From: Hymenobacter psychrotolerans DSM 18569
Lineage (GTDB): Bacteria > Bacteroidota > Bacteroidia > Cytophagales > Hymenobacteraceae
Assembly: GCF_900142395.1 (NCBI RefSeq)
Contig: NZ_FRAS01000034.1
Location: 1-32,345, forward strand
Reading direction: 5' to 3'
DNA length: 32,345 bases
In this document: positions 7,708 through 16,249 of the stretch, one piece after another
Layout of the letters: the number at the start of each line of letters is the position of its first letter
Position numbering within the stretch: position 1 is the first letter of the stretch
Program-made: the position numbers and the translations under genes
The notes under the pieces: generated by a model
Database searches by the model: none
Told to the model about the DNA's origin: nothing
Seen by the model: only the letters and a program-made list of their open reading frames with translations

Positions 7708-8808
7708 TTAGCGCCGTCGGCGGGTGGGGGCGCCCGAATCGCCGGCGGACATGGTAGGAAGGTCGGCCGAGGCGGAGCCCGTCGGGGTGCTGCTGGCGGC
7801 TCCGCCTGGGCTGCTGCCGCCCTTATCAGGGCCAAAGCCCAATTGGCGGCCCAGCGCCCCGCTGGCCCCGCCGCCGTAGGCCCCGGGAAAGGCTACGCCG
7901 CTCACGGCGCCGGCCGCGCCGGCCACCGCTCCGCTGAACATGCCCACGAAGCCCTGCACCGCCGAGGAGCCGATGAGAAAGCTGGTCAGCCAGGGCACCA
8001 TGCAGTAGAGAATGACAAAGCCAATGGAGTTGATGAGGTAGGTTAAATCATTGGCGTAGTCACCCGGCGTCATGCCGGTGGGCATGAGAATGTTACCCGT
8101 CGCCGGGCGGGTGTCGGCGTAGTTGGCGTAGATGGTGTCGAGCAGCGAGTAGGTCAGCGACCAGAACTGCACGGCCATGAAATTCTGCAGCCACTGCTTG
8201 CCCAGCTGCGCGAAGGGCGGCAGCGCCGAGAGGCAAATGGCAATGGGCCCGCTCACGTAGAGAAAGGCCACGATGTACTGGCGCACCATGACCAGCACCT
8301 GCCGGATGAGCACGACGGTGCTGGTCGTGAAGAGCTCGGTGAGCAGGTTGAGCAGGGAGAAGTTAGTAAGCTTGTCCCAGATGGAGGTAATGGTGCCAAT
8401 CTGCTCATTGACAAAGCCGGCGGTGTTGGTGGCCGTATCGGGCGCGATGGAGGAGGCGCCCGCCGGATTAGTCAGGCTTTGCAGGGCCTCGGCAATGAAG
8501 CCCGGCTGGGCCGGCGCCACCAGGCTGGCAAATGCCCCGATGGCCCCGCCAATCAAGTCCATGAAGTCCCGGTAGAAGAACAGGATGAAGTACACGAACA
8601 GGGCCTTGAGCAGGGGCGAGAAGTCCATGCGCAGCTGCCCGCCCTGCAGGTAGCCGCGGCCCACGGTGTAGAGCAGCGCCACCGAGAGAAACGGTGGAAT
8701 CAGGTAGAGCTGGCAGGCCTGCAGCACCTTGCGTAGGGCGCCGTCGGCGGCCGTGATAAAGTCGGTGTCCAGGTCCATGCCGACGAGCAGAAATAGGGGC
8801 CCGCTCAT
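7708..8808 (-). CDS. traJ: Conjugative transfer protein TraJ (VirB6/TrbL-like)
   Basis: A 366-residue polytopic inner-membrane protein with about six hydrophobic helices, starting near residues 35-55 and continuing through two closely spaced helices near 65-100, then more between 150 and 280. The last 80 residues are Gly/Ala/Ser-rich and end in four arginines, presumably cytoplasmic. This layout and the position directly after the VirB4 gene match Bacteroidetes TraJ and the VirB6/TrbL family, which form the inner-membrane channel of the T4SS. The start ATG overlaps the traG stop by four bases (ATGA, 8805-8808), so the two are probably translationally coupled. Confidence 0.82.
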   Translation of the reverse strand: MSGPLFLLVGMDLDTDFITAADGALRKVLQACQLYLIPPFLSVALLYTVGRGYLQGGQLRMDFSPLLKALFVYFILFFYRDFMDLIGGAIGAFASLVAPAQPGFIAEALQSLTNPAGASSIAPDTATNTAGFVNEQIGTITSIWDKLTNFSLLNLLTELFTTSTVVLIRQVLVMVRQYIVAFLYVSGPIAICLSALPPFAQLGKQWLQNFMAVQFWSLTYSLLDTIYANYADTRPATGNILMPTGMTPGDYANDLTYLINSIGFVILYCMVPWLTSFLIGSSAVQGFVGMFSGAVAGAAGAVSGVAFPGAYGGGASGALGRQLGFGPDKGGSSPGGAASSTPTGSASADLPTMSAGDSGAPTRRRR

Positions 8809-11459
8809 GCCGGCAGCGCCCCCTTGCGCTTCTGCTTTTCTTCCACGAACTGGTCGACGGCAAAGTCAAGCCGCTGCTCAACAACGGTGGTATAAGTGGG
8901 CCGGCCGTCGGCGTCGCGCACCAGGTTGCCCAGCGCGTCGCGCACTTCCACGGGCCGCTGGCGCTGGTAGTGGCGAACGAGCTGGTTGAGGTAGTTGCGC
9001 TCAGCCGGCCGCGAGGTGAGCACGGCATCAAGCTGAGGCGAGGCCTCCAGCGCGTACACCTTAGCCTGGGCGCCTTGCTTGATGAAGAACTCCCGGAACG
9101 AGTCGGTGGAGCGCACCGAGCGAATCAGGTCCATCTCGTGCCCAGTCAAACCCAGCGGCGCCTGCAGGCGAACCAGCGAAGCCTCGTTGGAGTGGCGCAG
9201 GATGATTTTGGTGCTGGAGTTGTCAATCAGGGTGTAGCCGATGGGCGAGTCGATGATTTCCTGAATGCCCTGGGTGATGATGGTGATGCTGCCATTGGTT
9301 TTGCGGATGGTGCGGTACATCGAGACGATGAACTCTTCCAGCACGCCCGAGAGCAGCGCCCAGGCTTCGTCGAGGGCGATGTACTTCACGGCGTCGGGAA
9401 ACTGCCGGAACAAGTCCAGGCTCAGCTCGGTGATGAGCATGGCCACCACCGGGTAAAGCGTGGGGTCAGTCTTCACGCGGGCCAGGTCAAAGCAGATAAG
9501 CGGGTACTGGCTCAACTGGGCCTCCCGGGTGGAGTTGAGCACCTTGGCGTAGCGCCCGCCGGTCACGAATTCGCCGAGCACGAGGAAGAACTCGTGCATG
9601 TCGATGTACTTCATGTCGGTCTGGTACTGGGCCCGCTGCAGGGCCAGCACCGCCGTGCTTTCGTCGCTGGCTTCGCCCTCCCCGGCCGTGGGCGTTTCCG
9701 CCTTCATCCAGCGGTCAAAGCGCTGCACGTACTTATAAAAACTTTCCATTCCCGGAAATTCCTCGTCCGACTGGCCCAGCCGCTCGTGCTGGTTTAAGTC
9801 GTGGAAGTAGCCGGTCAGAAAGCGCGAGAGGATGGTGCGCTCGCTCTTGCTCAGAGCGCGGTCCTTGCCGCCCTTCCACAGGGCCGCCAGTAGGGCCAGG
9901 TGGAAGTTGAGCTTCTCGTCGGAGTAGTGCCAGGGCCCGTTCTCTCCCTCGCGCGGCAGCAGGAAGGGGTTGAACTCAATTGGGTTTTGCGGGTCGTACT
10001 CGAAGTAGGTGTTCTCGAAGTTCGGCCCCATCAAACTCTGGAACACGTTGCGGTAGGTGCCCCCGATGTCGATGATAATCTGGCGGGCGCCGCGCTCGTA
10101 GCGCTGCACGATGAAGTTGCCGAAGGTGTAGCTCTTACCCGAGCCCGAGGGGCCGATGACCAGGGCGTTCTGGTTGTCGAGGTCGGTATTGAACAGATTT
10201 ACCTTGACCAGGTTACGGAACCGGTCGCACAGATACTCGCCCGTGGGCTCCGGCCGGTAGGTGGTGGTCCAGTGGAAGTAGCAGGCGGCCCGGTCAGCCG
10301 ACGTGGTCAGCCAGCGGTCTGGTACCTGGTAGGCGTTGCCGGGCGCCAGGCCAAAGAACAGCGGCAAGGTCAGGTAGCTTTCCACCACGGCCTCGGCCCC
10401 GAAGATGGCGCGGAAAGCGGCCGTAGTCTTTTCCACGTGCTCGCGCCGGGCCTGGTCGTCCACGTCCCAGAGCAGCACCGACAGGTGCAGGCCCACGACC
10501 TGCTTGCTGCCCGAGCGCACCTCGGCCGTGAACTCGTCAATCTCCGCCGCCCGCAGGTGGTTGTCCTGCGTGGCCAGGAAGGAAAGCGAGTTGTTGATTT
10601 TCTTGTCGTTGTCCAGGCTCTTGAGCTCGGAACGCGAGTCCTGAATCAGCATTGCCTGGGTGAGCACGTGCGGGCAGGAGAGAAACGCGGTGAGCGGGTA
10701 GAGCATGGGCGAGGTGACCCCGTAGCCGTTGCGCACGGCGGGGTGAGCCTCCGAGCCCTGCCCGACCAGCGAGACGATGCTTACCCGGTTTTCGCCCACG
10801 GTGAAGGCGCCCGGCACGTTGCTGATTTCGCGGGTCAGGCCAGTGGGCTGCCGGTCGAACTCCAGGTTGAAGTACTGGGTGAAGACCTGCGGCAGCTGGG
10901 TCTGATTCAACCGGCGGTAGTCCAGGCCCCCGAGGCCGCGCAGGCTTTGCAGCAGCTCGGTGGCGATGCGCTCGGCGGTGTCCAGGGTTTGCACAACGCC
11001 GGCAAACGGGTTCTTGGCCAGCTTCTCGCCGGCGCGGTTCACCAGCGTGCTCAGCGCATTCGGCCGCACCAGCTTGGTTTCGTCCGAGGGAGCGAAAGAG
11101 ATGAACAGGTAAGCGCGGTGGAACAGCACCAGCCGCTCGGCGAAGTGCGCGTTCATCTTGCCCTCGAAGTAGCCGGCGCGGTTTTCGCCGCCGATGCTCT
11201 GGTAGGGCCGGTCATAGTACACGTCGGTTTTCTGCACCACCGTGCCCACGGGCAGGGTGCGCAGGGCGCCGAGGAGGGCCGACTGCAGATTGGCAAACTC
11301 TTCGGCCTGCCAGCTCTCCATTTCGGGGCATTCGAGCACGAAGCCGACGCCCACGCGGCCATCCCGGAAGATGACCTTGTCGTCCTGGTAGGCGTAGGCC
11401 GGATGCAGGTCCGCAAAATCTGCGGTCCGGTCCGGGGCCTTAGTGGTGGGAATGTTCAT
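8805..11459 (-). CDS. traG: Conjugative transfer ATPase TraG (VirB4-like)
   Basis: An 884-residue VirB4-class ATPase, the energy source for pilus assembly and transfer. The N-terminal domain (about 1-400) carries the TraG/VirB4 features, and the C-terminal motor holds a Walker A motif GPSGSGKS near residue 436 and a Walker B motif YIALDEAW near 695, followed by a sensor-type segment with ITQGIQEI. Full length for Bacteroidetes TraG proteins, no frame break. It overlaps the upstream VirB3-like gene by 20 bases and the downstream traJ by 4, so the three are coupled. Long open frames on the opposite strand are an effect of base composition. Confidence 0.95.
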   Translation of the reverse strand: MNIPTTKAPDRTADFADLHPAYAYQDDKVIFRDGRVGVGFVLECPEMESWQAEEFANLQSALLGALRTLPVGTVVQKTDVYYDRPYQSIGGENRAGYFEGKMNAHFAERLVLFHRAYLFISFAPSDETKLVRPNALSTLVNRAGEKLAKNPFAGVVQTLDTAERIATELLQSLRGLGGLDYRRLNQTQLPQVFTQYFNLEFDRQPTGLTREISNVPGAFTVGENRVSIVSLVGQGSEAHPAVRNGYGVTSPMLYPLTAFLSCPHVLTQAMLIQDSRSELKSLDNDKKINNSLSFLATQDNHLRAAEIDEFTAEVRSGSKQVVGLHLSVLLWDVDDQARREHVEKTTAAFRAIFGAEAVVESYLTLPLFFGLAPGNAYQVPDRWLTTSADRAACYFHWTTTYRPEPTGEYLCDRFRNLVKVNLFNTDLDNQNALVIGPSGSGKSYTFGNFIVQRYERGARQIIIDIGGTYRNVFQSLMGPNFENTYFEYDPQNPIEFNPFLLPREGENGPWHYSDEKLNFHLALLAALWKGGKDRALSKSERTILSRFLTGYFHDLNQHERLGQSDEEFPGMESFYKYVQRFDRWMKAETPTAGEGEASDESTAVLALQRAQYQTDMKYIDMHEFFLVLGEFVTGGRYAKVLNSTREAQLSQYPLICFDLARVKTDPTLYPVVAMLITELSLDLFRQFPDAVKYIALDEAWALLSGVLEEFIVSMYRTIRKTNGSITIITQGIQEIIDSPIGYTLIDNSSTKIILRHSNEASLVRLQAPLGLTGHEMDLIRSVRSTDSFREFFIKQGAQAKVYALEASPQLDAVLTSRPAERNYLNQLVRHYQRQRPVEVRDALGNLVRDADGRPTYTTVVEQRLDFAVDQFVEEKQKRKGALPA

Positions 11460-11787
11460 GCGGGGTGGGAAGGGCAGCAGAGCCGGCCGCGGCCTGCCCG
11501 GACCGGGGACGGCCCAGGGCGATGCGGCGCGGCTGCCGCCGGTGGAAGGATAGCCAGCTGAGCAGAAAGCCCGGGGGCCGGTGCTTGGCCAGGTAGCGCA
11601 GGCCGTAAAGCAGCACGACGAGGGTGACCAGAATCAGCAGGTAGAGAAAGCGAGGCACCGTTGCCACCAGGCCGGCGACGCCGATGGCGAGGACGGCGGC
11701 CAGGAAGAGGCCCACGACCAGTCCGAGGTCCGGCAGGTTCATGCCCAGCACCTGGGCCGGGCGCTCGATGCTTTTGAAGGAACGCAT
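11440..11787 (-). CDS. traF: VirB3-like protein TraF (DUF4133 type)
   Basis: A 115-residue protein with two membrane helices (about 19-42 and 46-62) after a short basic start containing KSIERPAQVLGM, then a basic C-terminal tail ending in histidines. The start motif and helix pair match DUF4133/TraF, the VirB3-like inner-membrane partner of the VirB4 ATPase. In some systems VirB3 and VirB4 are fused; here they are separate but overlap by 20 bases, which supports coupled synthesis. It begins 12 bases after the VirB2-like gene. Confidence 0.82.
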   Translation of the reverse strand: MRSFKSIERPAQVLGMNLPDLGLVVGLFLAAVLAIGVAGLVATVPRFLYLLILVTLVVLLYGLRYLAKHRPPGFLLSWLSFHRRQPRRIALGRPRSGQAAAGSAALPTPHEHSHH

Positions 11788-11799
11788 GGGAAGACGGGC

Positions 11800-12219
11800 T
11801 TAGGGCGTGACCCCACCTTCGCCGCCACCCATGGCGCTGGCCAGGTCTTCCTTGAAGTAGTTGAAGCCAAACCAGAGAATGACCCCGCCCATGAGCCAGC
11901 CCAGGGCCCCGAGCGCATCCGGAGCGCCGCTGATAAACTTCTGCACAACGCGCACCAAGCCGATGGCCAGCACGATGATGAAGAGCACCTGCACGATGCT
12001 GATGACGATGGTCTGCACGCTGCGCAGGGCACCCACGGCCCGGCCGCCGGCGCCGCTTTGCCCAAATACCAGGGTCGGGGAAGTGGCCAGGAGCAGGGCC
12101 ATGGCCAAGCGTTCGGCACGGGAAGGTTGGTAGGTGTGGCCAGCGGCCAGCAGGCGCAGTCCGCCGGCCGCCGCTTGTGCTGCGCCCTGGTGCAGGCGCG
12201 TGAGCAAGGGAGTTTGCAT
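11800..12219 (-). CDS. traE: VirB2-like pilin TraE (DUF4134 type)
   Basis: A 139-residue prepilin. A long leader with a basic segment precedes a hydrophobic signal at residues 40-53 ending VFG before Gln54. The mature part is short: a Gly-rich start, then two membrane helices (69-92 and 104-121) separated by a Gly/Ala turn, and a Gly-rich tail. This is the VirB2 pilin layout and matches DUF4134 proteins of Bacteroidetes elements. An internal ATG at residue 40 would give a normal short signal peptide, so the first 39 residues may not be translated. Gaps of 54 bases upstream and 12 downstream. Confidence 0.78.
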   Translation of the reverse strand: MQTPLLTRLHQGAAQAAAGGLRLLAAGHTYQPSRAERLAMALLLATSPTLVFGQSGAGGRAVGALRSVQTIVISIVQVLFIIVLAIGLVRVVQKFISGAPDALGALGWLMGGVILWFGFNYFKEDLASAMGGGEGGVTP

Positions 12220-12273
12220 GGAAAAGGAAATAGGTGAATGGAAGGGAAAAGGATGAAAGGGAATGGTTGGACT

Positions 12274-12786
12274 TCAGACCGTAGCCGGGGCGGCGCGGCG
12301 ATTATCAAGGGCTTCGTTCATCAGGGCGCGCATTTTGGCGCGACGCTCGGCGGCGGTGAGCTCCACGCCCCGGTTGTGCTCATCGGTGGCCGTATGCGCG
12401 GGCGCGGTGAGGTAGTTGTGCCGGGCACCCTCGGGTAAGCGGCCGGCTTCCGGCGTGGCTTCCTCCGCCCCGCTTGGGGCCGGGGCCTGCGGAGCTTTTT
12501 CAGCGGCGGTTTCAGCGGTGGGCTCTACGGCCTCAGCTGGGCTCTCCGGGGCTACATCCTCTTTCTCTGTGGCTACATCCTCTTCGGAAGATGGTCCGGC
12601 AGCCGGTGGCGCTACCAGGGGCGCCGGATGAAAGTCGGCCAGCCGGTAGTGCCGGGTGCGCAGCGAAGGGTGGTTGCCTTCGAGGGGCGGCGGAACCACG
12701 GCGGCCCCGGCGCTGGCTGGCATGGCGAAGCGCCACCAGAGTACCCCCAGGGCCGCCATGAGCAGGAAGAGCAGCAACCACAGCAT
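12274..12786 (-). CDS. Hypothetical membrane-anchored acidic protein, first in T4SS operon
   Basis: A 170-residue protein I cannot assign to a family. One hydrophobic helix lies at the very N-terminus (MLWLLLFLLMAALG), then a Pro/Ala/Glu-rich, probably disordered stretch (about 30-125), and a short charged helical end with ELTAAERRAKMRALMNEAL. It is likely anchored in the inner membrane with the rest on one side. I chose the ATG at 12786; an in-frame TTG at 12795 would add three residues. It is the first gene of the T4SS operon, 54 bases before the pilin gene, and its promoter should lie in the palindrome-bearing region just upstream. Confidence 0.65.
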   Translation of the reverse strand: MLWLLLFLLMAALGVLWWRFAMPASAGAAVVPPPLEGNHPSLRTRHYRLADFHPAPLVAPPAAGPSSEEDVATEKEDVAPESPAEAVEPTAETAAEKAPQAPAPSGAEEATPEAGRLPEGARHNYLTAPAHTATDEHNRGVELTAAERRAKMRALMNEALDNRRAAPATV

Positions 12787-12829
12787 CGATTTCAAGCAGC
12801 AAGTCGAAGTTTTTTATGAGCAATTGCGG

Positions 12830-12854
12830 CAACTATACGGAGCACTTCCGTATA
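12830..12854. promoter_or_regulatory. Operator-like palindrome at the T4SS promoter
   Basis: Perfect 8-bp inverted repeat TATACGGA / TCCGTATA with a 5-base spacer (12834-12854). On the minus strand TATAGTTG (12837 to 12830) resembles a Bacteroidota -7 box with one mismatch and overlaps the palindrome. It would place the transcription start about 35-40 bases before the ATG at 12786. No clear -33 element was found. Confidence 0.4.
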
Positions 12855-12882
12855 AGTTCTGCTTTAGGAGAAGTTTTGAAGC

Positions 12883-12927
12883 AGCTATGCCGAAGCTTTG
12901 GAGCTATACCCTGTTCCGATTCGGCAT
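12883..12927. repeat. Second palindrome and direct repeat in the divergent control region
   Basis: Perfect 8-bp inverted repeat ATGCCGAA (12887-12894) / TTCGGCAT (12920-12927). Overlapping it, AGCTATGCC (12883-12891) and AGCTATACC (12902-12910) form a near-perfect direct repeat spaced 19 bases start to start, about two helical turns. This looks like binding sites for a regulator controlling the T4SS operon, the plus-strand genes, or both. Confidence 0.4.
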
Positions 12928-13006
12928 GGTTAAGTGCCCGCAGCAGCGGGGGTAGTGCAGACGGCCGGACGGTTTGTTACCTTGCGCGCCCTCCAATTGC
13001 TGCTGC

Positions 13007-13432
13007 ATGACCACCTCTATTCCCACTCCCCCGGCTGCCACCCCAGTAGAGCCGGTAAATGCGGGCTTTCCCGACCCCGCGCTCATTGTTTCCTATGCCA
13101 CCGTTCTGCGCTATATCCGCCACCGCCTCAACGCCATGCTGCACGGGCAGCTCAAGCCCTGGGCCCAGCAGCACAAGTTCAACTACGCCCGGCTGATTGA
13201 AATCAAAAAGCTGGAGGAGGAAACCCAGGCAGTGCTATTGCAGCGCCTGATGACCCACTTCCAGTTTCCCACCGAGCTGCTGCGCATCATCGTGCACCAG
13301 TCGCGCCGCCACTTTTTTATGTTCACCTCGGCCGAAAACGTGGCCCGCTTCAAAGCCGAGCTTAACCTTTTCGACAACCCTCCCTTCGACGCCCCGGCGT
13401 CAGCTGCCACTACCACTTCATCCCCTAACTAG
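13007..13432 (+). CDS. Hypothetical protein, paralog 1 of a tandem pair
   Basis: A 141-residue soluble protein of unknown function. After a Pro-rich start, residues 22-26 (PDPAL) open a domain that aligns along its length with the next gene: Y30, RY (35-36), RL (40-41), HG (46-47), FxY (58-60), Leu/Glu-rich helix near 69-81, and FxFPTEL (85-91). The mid-part looks helix-turn-helix-like in spacing, which would suit a DNA-binding regulator, but I recognise no known family. The sequence TTACCTTG at 12977-12984 resembles a -7 box one base short. It is divergent from the T4SS operon across 220 bases. Confidence 0.7.
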   Translation: MTTSIPTPPAATPVEPVNAGFPDPALIVSYATVLRYIRHRLNAMLHGQLKPWAQQHKFNYARLIEIKKLEEETQAVLLQRLMTHFQFPTELLRIIVHQSRRHFFMFTSAENVARFKAELNLFDNPPFDAPASAATTTSSPN

Positions 13433-13477
13433 CGGAAAGGCCCTGGAGCCGGACCGCTCCACGTTGCTCTTTTCCCT

Positions 13478-13873
13478 ATGCCTGCTTCCGTTGCTTCCCG
13501 CCGTCCGGCGAAACCTGCGACTACCCCGGCCGCCCTGGGCCCCCAGCTGCCTGACCCGGCCCTGGCCATTGATTACGACGAGGCGCGGCGCTACGTGCAG
13601 CTGCGGCTGCGCAGCCTGCCTCATGGGGGACTGCGGGCCACCTGCACCGCTTTTGGCTTTCCCTACACCACCAGCGTGGGCCTGAAAACCGGCAGCCTGC
13701 AGCGCGAAGAGTACCGTCTCGTGCAAAAGCACCTGCGCGTCTTTGGCTTCGAGACCGAACTGGTGCGCCTGTACGTGGGCGGCCAGCTCTGCGAGCACTA
13801 CCTCTTTGCCGATGCCGCCCTGCTGGCCACCTTGCGCGAGCAGCTGGCCGCCCACGAGGAGCTGGTCAGCTAG
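13478..13873 (+). CDS. Hypothetical protein, paralog 2 of a tandem pair (HTH-like)
   Basis: A 131-residue protein, clearly homologous to the preceding gene: PDPAL (25-29), Y33, RY (38-39), RL (43-44), HG (49-50), FPY (61-63), FxFETEL (89-95). The part from Leu52 to Thr93 has the look of an XRE-like helix-turn-helix: a helix, the turn FGFPYTTS, a LKTG segment, then an amphipathic helix pair. The paralogs differ through most other positions, so the duplication is old. Position next to the T4SS promoter region suggests regulation of transfer, which is inference. It ends about 100 bases before the primase-like gene, probably in one transcript. Confidence 0.7.
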   Translation: MPASVASRRPAKPATTPAALGPQLPDPALAIDYDEARRYVQLRLRSLPHGGLRATCTAFGFPYTTSVGLKTGSLQREEYRLVQKHLRVFGFETELVRLYVGGQLCEHYLFADAALLATLREQLAAHEELVS

Positions 13874-13972
13874 CTGCTCCTCCCCTACTGCTTTCTGGCC
13901 TGTCTTCTGGCACTTATTCCCGCCCCGGCTTCCGGCGGCGCGGCTGGTTTGTACCCCTTCCTTTCCTCTTCT

Positions 13973-16249
13973 ATGCCCGCAACCCCTCCCCCGCGCGACA
14001 ACGACCCGCAGGAGCTTGACCGCTTCAAGCAATCCATTGACCTGGTGGACTATGCCACCCGCCGCCACGGCTACGACGTGAAAAAGGCCGGACCCCGCGG
14101 CCACTGGCACCAGCTGGAAAAGGACGGCGAGATGCTCATCGTCTCCCGCAAGGGCGACCACCAGGTGTACCTGAACCCCGGCGATGACCGGGACTCCGGC
14201 TCCATCATCGACTTCGTGAAAACCCGCGAAAACCAGACGCTGGGCCAAGTGCGCCAAACCTTGCGCCAATACCTGGGCGAGCCTGAGCAAGGCTGGCAAG
14301 GGGCCACTTCTCCCCCACTGCCCCCTCCTGCCGCCTACGCGCCCAAGCCCACCGAACCAACCGAGATGGAAACGGAGGCGGAGCGCCGGGCCCGCCTCGT
14401 CGCGGCCGTGATGGGCACCCACGCCGCCCTGACGGACCGCAGCTACCTGCACCACCGCCACCTCACGGATGAGACCATCGACAGCCCGGCCTTTCAGGGG
14501 CGGGTGTTCACCAGCCAGCAGGGCAATTTCCGCAACACGGCCTTTCCCCTCTACAACGAGCACGGCATTGCCACCGTCGAGCAGCGCAACGATGACTACA
14601 AGCACTTGCTGCAGCTGCCCAAAACCGGGGTGTGGGTGTCGCATCCCACCGAGGGCAAGGACACCCCTGTGCAGCGCTTAGTGGTATCAGAAAGCCCCGT
14701 GGACGCCATGAGCTACCATCAGCTGCACCACCGCGGCGCGGAAGGCCAGCCCAACACGCTTTACGTGGCTACCAGCGGCACCGTCACCGAGCGGCAGGTG
14801 GAGCTGATTCAAAAGCTCATCGACAAGCAGGAGCCGAAGGAAGTGGTGCTGGCCAACGACAACGACCCGGCCGGCCGGCGCTTCAACATCAATTACCTTA
14901 ACGAGCTGCAGGTACCGCGCCGGGCCCGCGAAGTATCCGATGGCCAGGTGGCCTACGACGAGGCTCCCCGCCCGGTGGAGTGGCACGCCACGGCCGCCGG
15001 CAAGTACCACACCGCTCTGCGCGTAGAGTTTCACCACGCCACCCGCGCCGAGGGCACTGAGCACCTGAGTCAGCTCACTGCGCAGGTGCAGAGGCTAAGG
15101 CCGGCGGCTGATGAAGCCGTGGCGCTGGAAGTGCAGCGGGCCACCCGGCAGGAAACCGTCGTGCGCCTGGTTGTGCCCAATGCCGACAGCCAAGCCCTCG
15201 AGGAGCTGGCCCGTACCCTGCACGCTCAGCGCGAAATGCAGCGGGGGCAGCTGGAGCACGGACCTCTGGAGCCCGGCCGGCAGCCCGAGAACTTCATTCG
15301 CATGGAGTACGCCATCAGCAAGGACTTCAACCGTGACCTGGAGCTGCTGAGCCAGGGCCTCACCCGCGAGCAGGTTGCCCAGCAGGCCCGCGCCGACGAG
15401 TTGGCTAAGGAGCAGCAGCGCCAGGAAAAAGCCCGTCAGGAACAGGAGCAGCGCCAGCAAGCCCAGCAGCGCGAAGCCGAGCGTGAGCAGGCGACCAACT
15501 CCCAGGAGGCCCAGCGCCGGGAGGCTGAACAGCAGCGCCAGGCTGCTACGCTCGTGGTAGCCGCGGCCACGGGCGACTCCGCCCTGCAACGGGCCGTGCA
15601 GCTAACCGTAACCGAGCCCACCCCAGCGGATGAGGCTACTCCCAGCCAGGCCCGGCAAATGCGTGAGCTGCTGCGCAAGGCTGGTGCTGACGTGGAGCTT
15701 CGCGCCGAGACGGACCCCACCAGTGGCCAGCTGCGCAGTGAGCTTGACGTACGCTACCAGCCCCATGCCACCCCCGGCGGCCTGCGCCAGCTCAGCCAGA
15801 CACTCGATGCACTCGATAAATCGCCGTTGGTTACGCTCAGCGAGCCCGCGGATGAGCAGGCCGAGCGCCGCCAACTGGCCGCCACACCACCGGAGCAATC
15901 GGTTACGAAAACGGCCATCATTCGCATCGACGAGCCCGAACCCCGGGCCGGCGCTACGGGCCACGCGGAAGCCGTGGCAGAGCAGCTGCGCGAAGGAGGC
16001 CTGAACACCGGCTCGCTGCGCAGCGCCACCGACCCGGCCACGCACCAGCGCCACAGCGAGATTGAGGTCAGCTACCGGCTCGACCAACCCAATCTGGCGC
16101 GCGTCAGCGCCACGCTCGACGATGTGGCCCGCCAGCCCGGTGCCCAGGTGCACGAACCCGCGGCTGACCGGGCCGAGCGCCACCGTCTGGCTCCTAGCGG
16201 AGTTAATGCCAGCACCCTAGGTGAACGGACGGCTGGTCCCGAGCGGTAA
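13973..16249 (+). CDS. TOPRIM/primase-like transfer protein
   Basis: A 758-residue protein. Residues 1-100 resemble the CHC2/DUF3991-type domain found before TOPRIM in plasmid primases (DLVDYATRRHGYDVKKAG, then GDHQVYLNP and GSIIDFV), without the zinc cysteines. A TOPRIM fold follows (about 235-310) with the catalytic-type Glu in SESPVDA and the DxD motif in ANDNDPAGRR. A Gln/Glu/Arg-rich coiled coil covers roughly 465-530. The C-terminus holds two copies of an 80-residue module (560-636 and 665-741) and ends in GPER. Such proteins make primers or handle single strands after conjugation. I chose the ATG at 13973; one at 13949 would add eight residues. Confidence 0.85.
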   Translation: MPATPPPRDNDPQELDRFKQSIDLVDYATRRHGYDVKKAGPRGHWHQLEKDGEMLIVSRKGDHQVYLNPGDDRDSGSIIDFVKTRENQTLGQVRQTLRQYLGEPEQGWQGATSPPLPPPAAYAPKPTEPTEMETEAERRARLVAAVMGTHAALTDRSYLHHRHLTDETIDSPAFQGRVFTSQQGNFRNTAFPLYNEHGIATVEQRNDDYKHLLQLPKTGVWVSHPTEGKDTPVQRLVVSESPVDAMSYHQLHHRGAEGQPNTLYVATSGTVTERQVELIQKLIDKQEPKEVVLANDNDPAGRRFNINYLNELQVPRRAREVSDGQVAYDEAPRPVEWHATAAGKYHTALRVEFHHATRAEGTEHLSQLTAQVQRLRPAADEAVALEVQRATRQETVVRLVVPNADSQALEELARTLHAQREMQRGQLEHGPLEPGRQPENFIRMEYAISKDFNRDLELLSQGLTREQVAQQARADELAKEQQRQEKARQEQEQRQQAQQREAEREQATNSQEAQRREAEQQRQAATLVVAAATGDSALQRAVQLTVTEPTPADEATPSQARQMRELLRKAGADVELRAETDPTSGQLRSELDVRYQPHATPGGLRQLSQTLDALDKSPLVTLSEPADEQAERRQLAATPPEQSVTKTAIIRIDEPEPRAGATGHAEAVAEQLREGGLNTGSLRSATDPATHQRHSEIEVSYRLDQPNLARVSATLDDVARQPGAQVHEPAADRAERHRLAPSGVNASTLGERTAGPER
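15650..16195 (+). repeat. Duplicated 80-residue module inside the primase-like gene
   Basis: Residues 560-636 and 665-741 share the pattern LRxxG, a TDP motif, a Ser-Glu pair before a VxY strand, a TLD motif, and EPA-x3-AER-x2-LA. The copies are similar in protein but diverged in DNA, so the duplication is not recent. A third, weaker copy may lie just after the TOPRIM domain (about 345-425). Confidence 0.65.

Noticed and set aside
9900..11561. Long plus-strand open frame (553 codons) antisense to traG
   Set aside because: traG shows intact Walker motifs and full length on the minus strand; the antisense frame is His/Val/Gly-rich with no recognisable domain.
13418..14644. Minus-strand open frame antisense to the paralog gene and primase-like gene
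   Set aside because: The plus-strand genes have family motifs and paralogy; the antisense frame has none.
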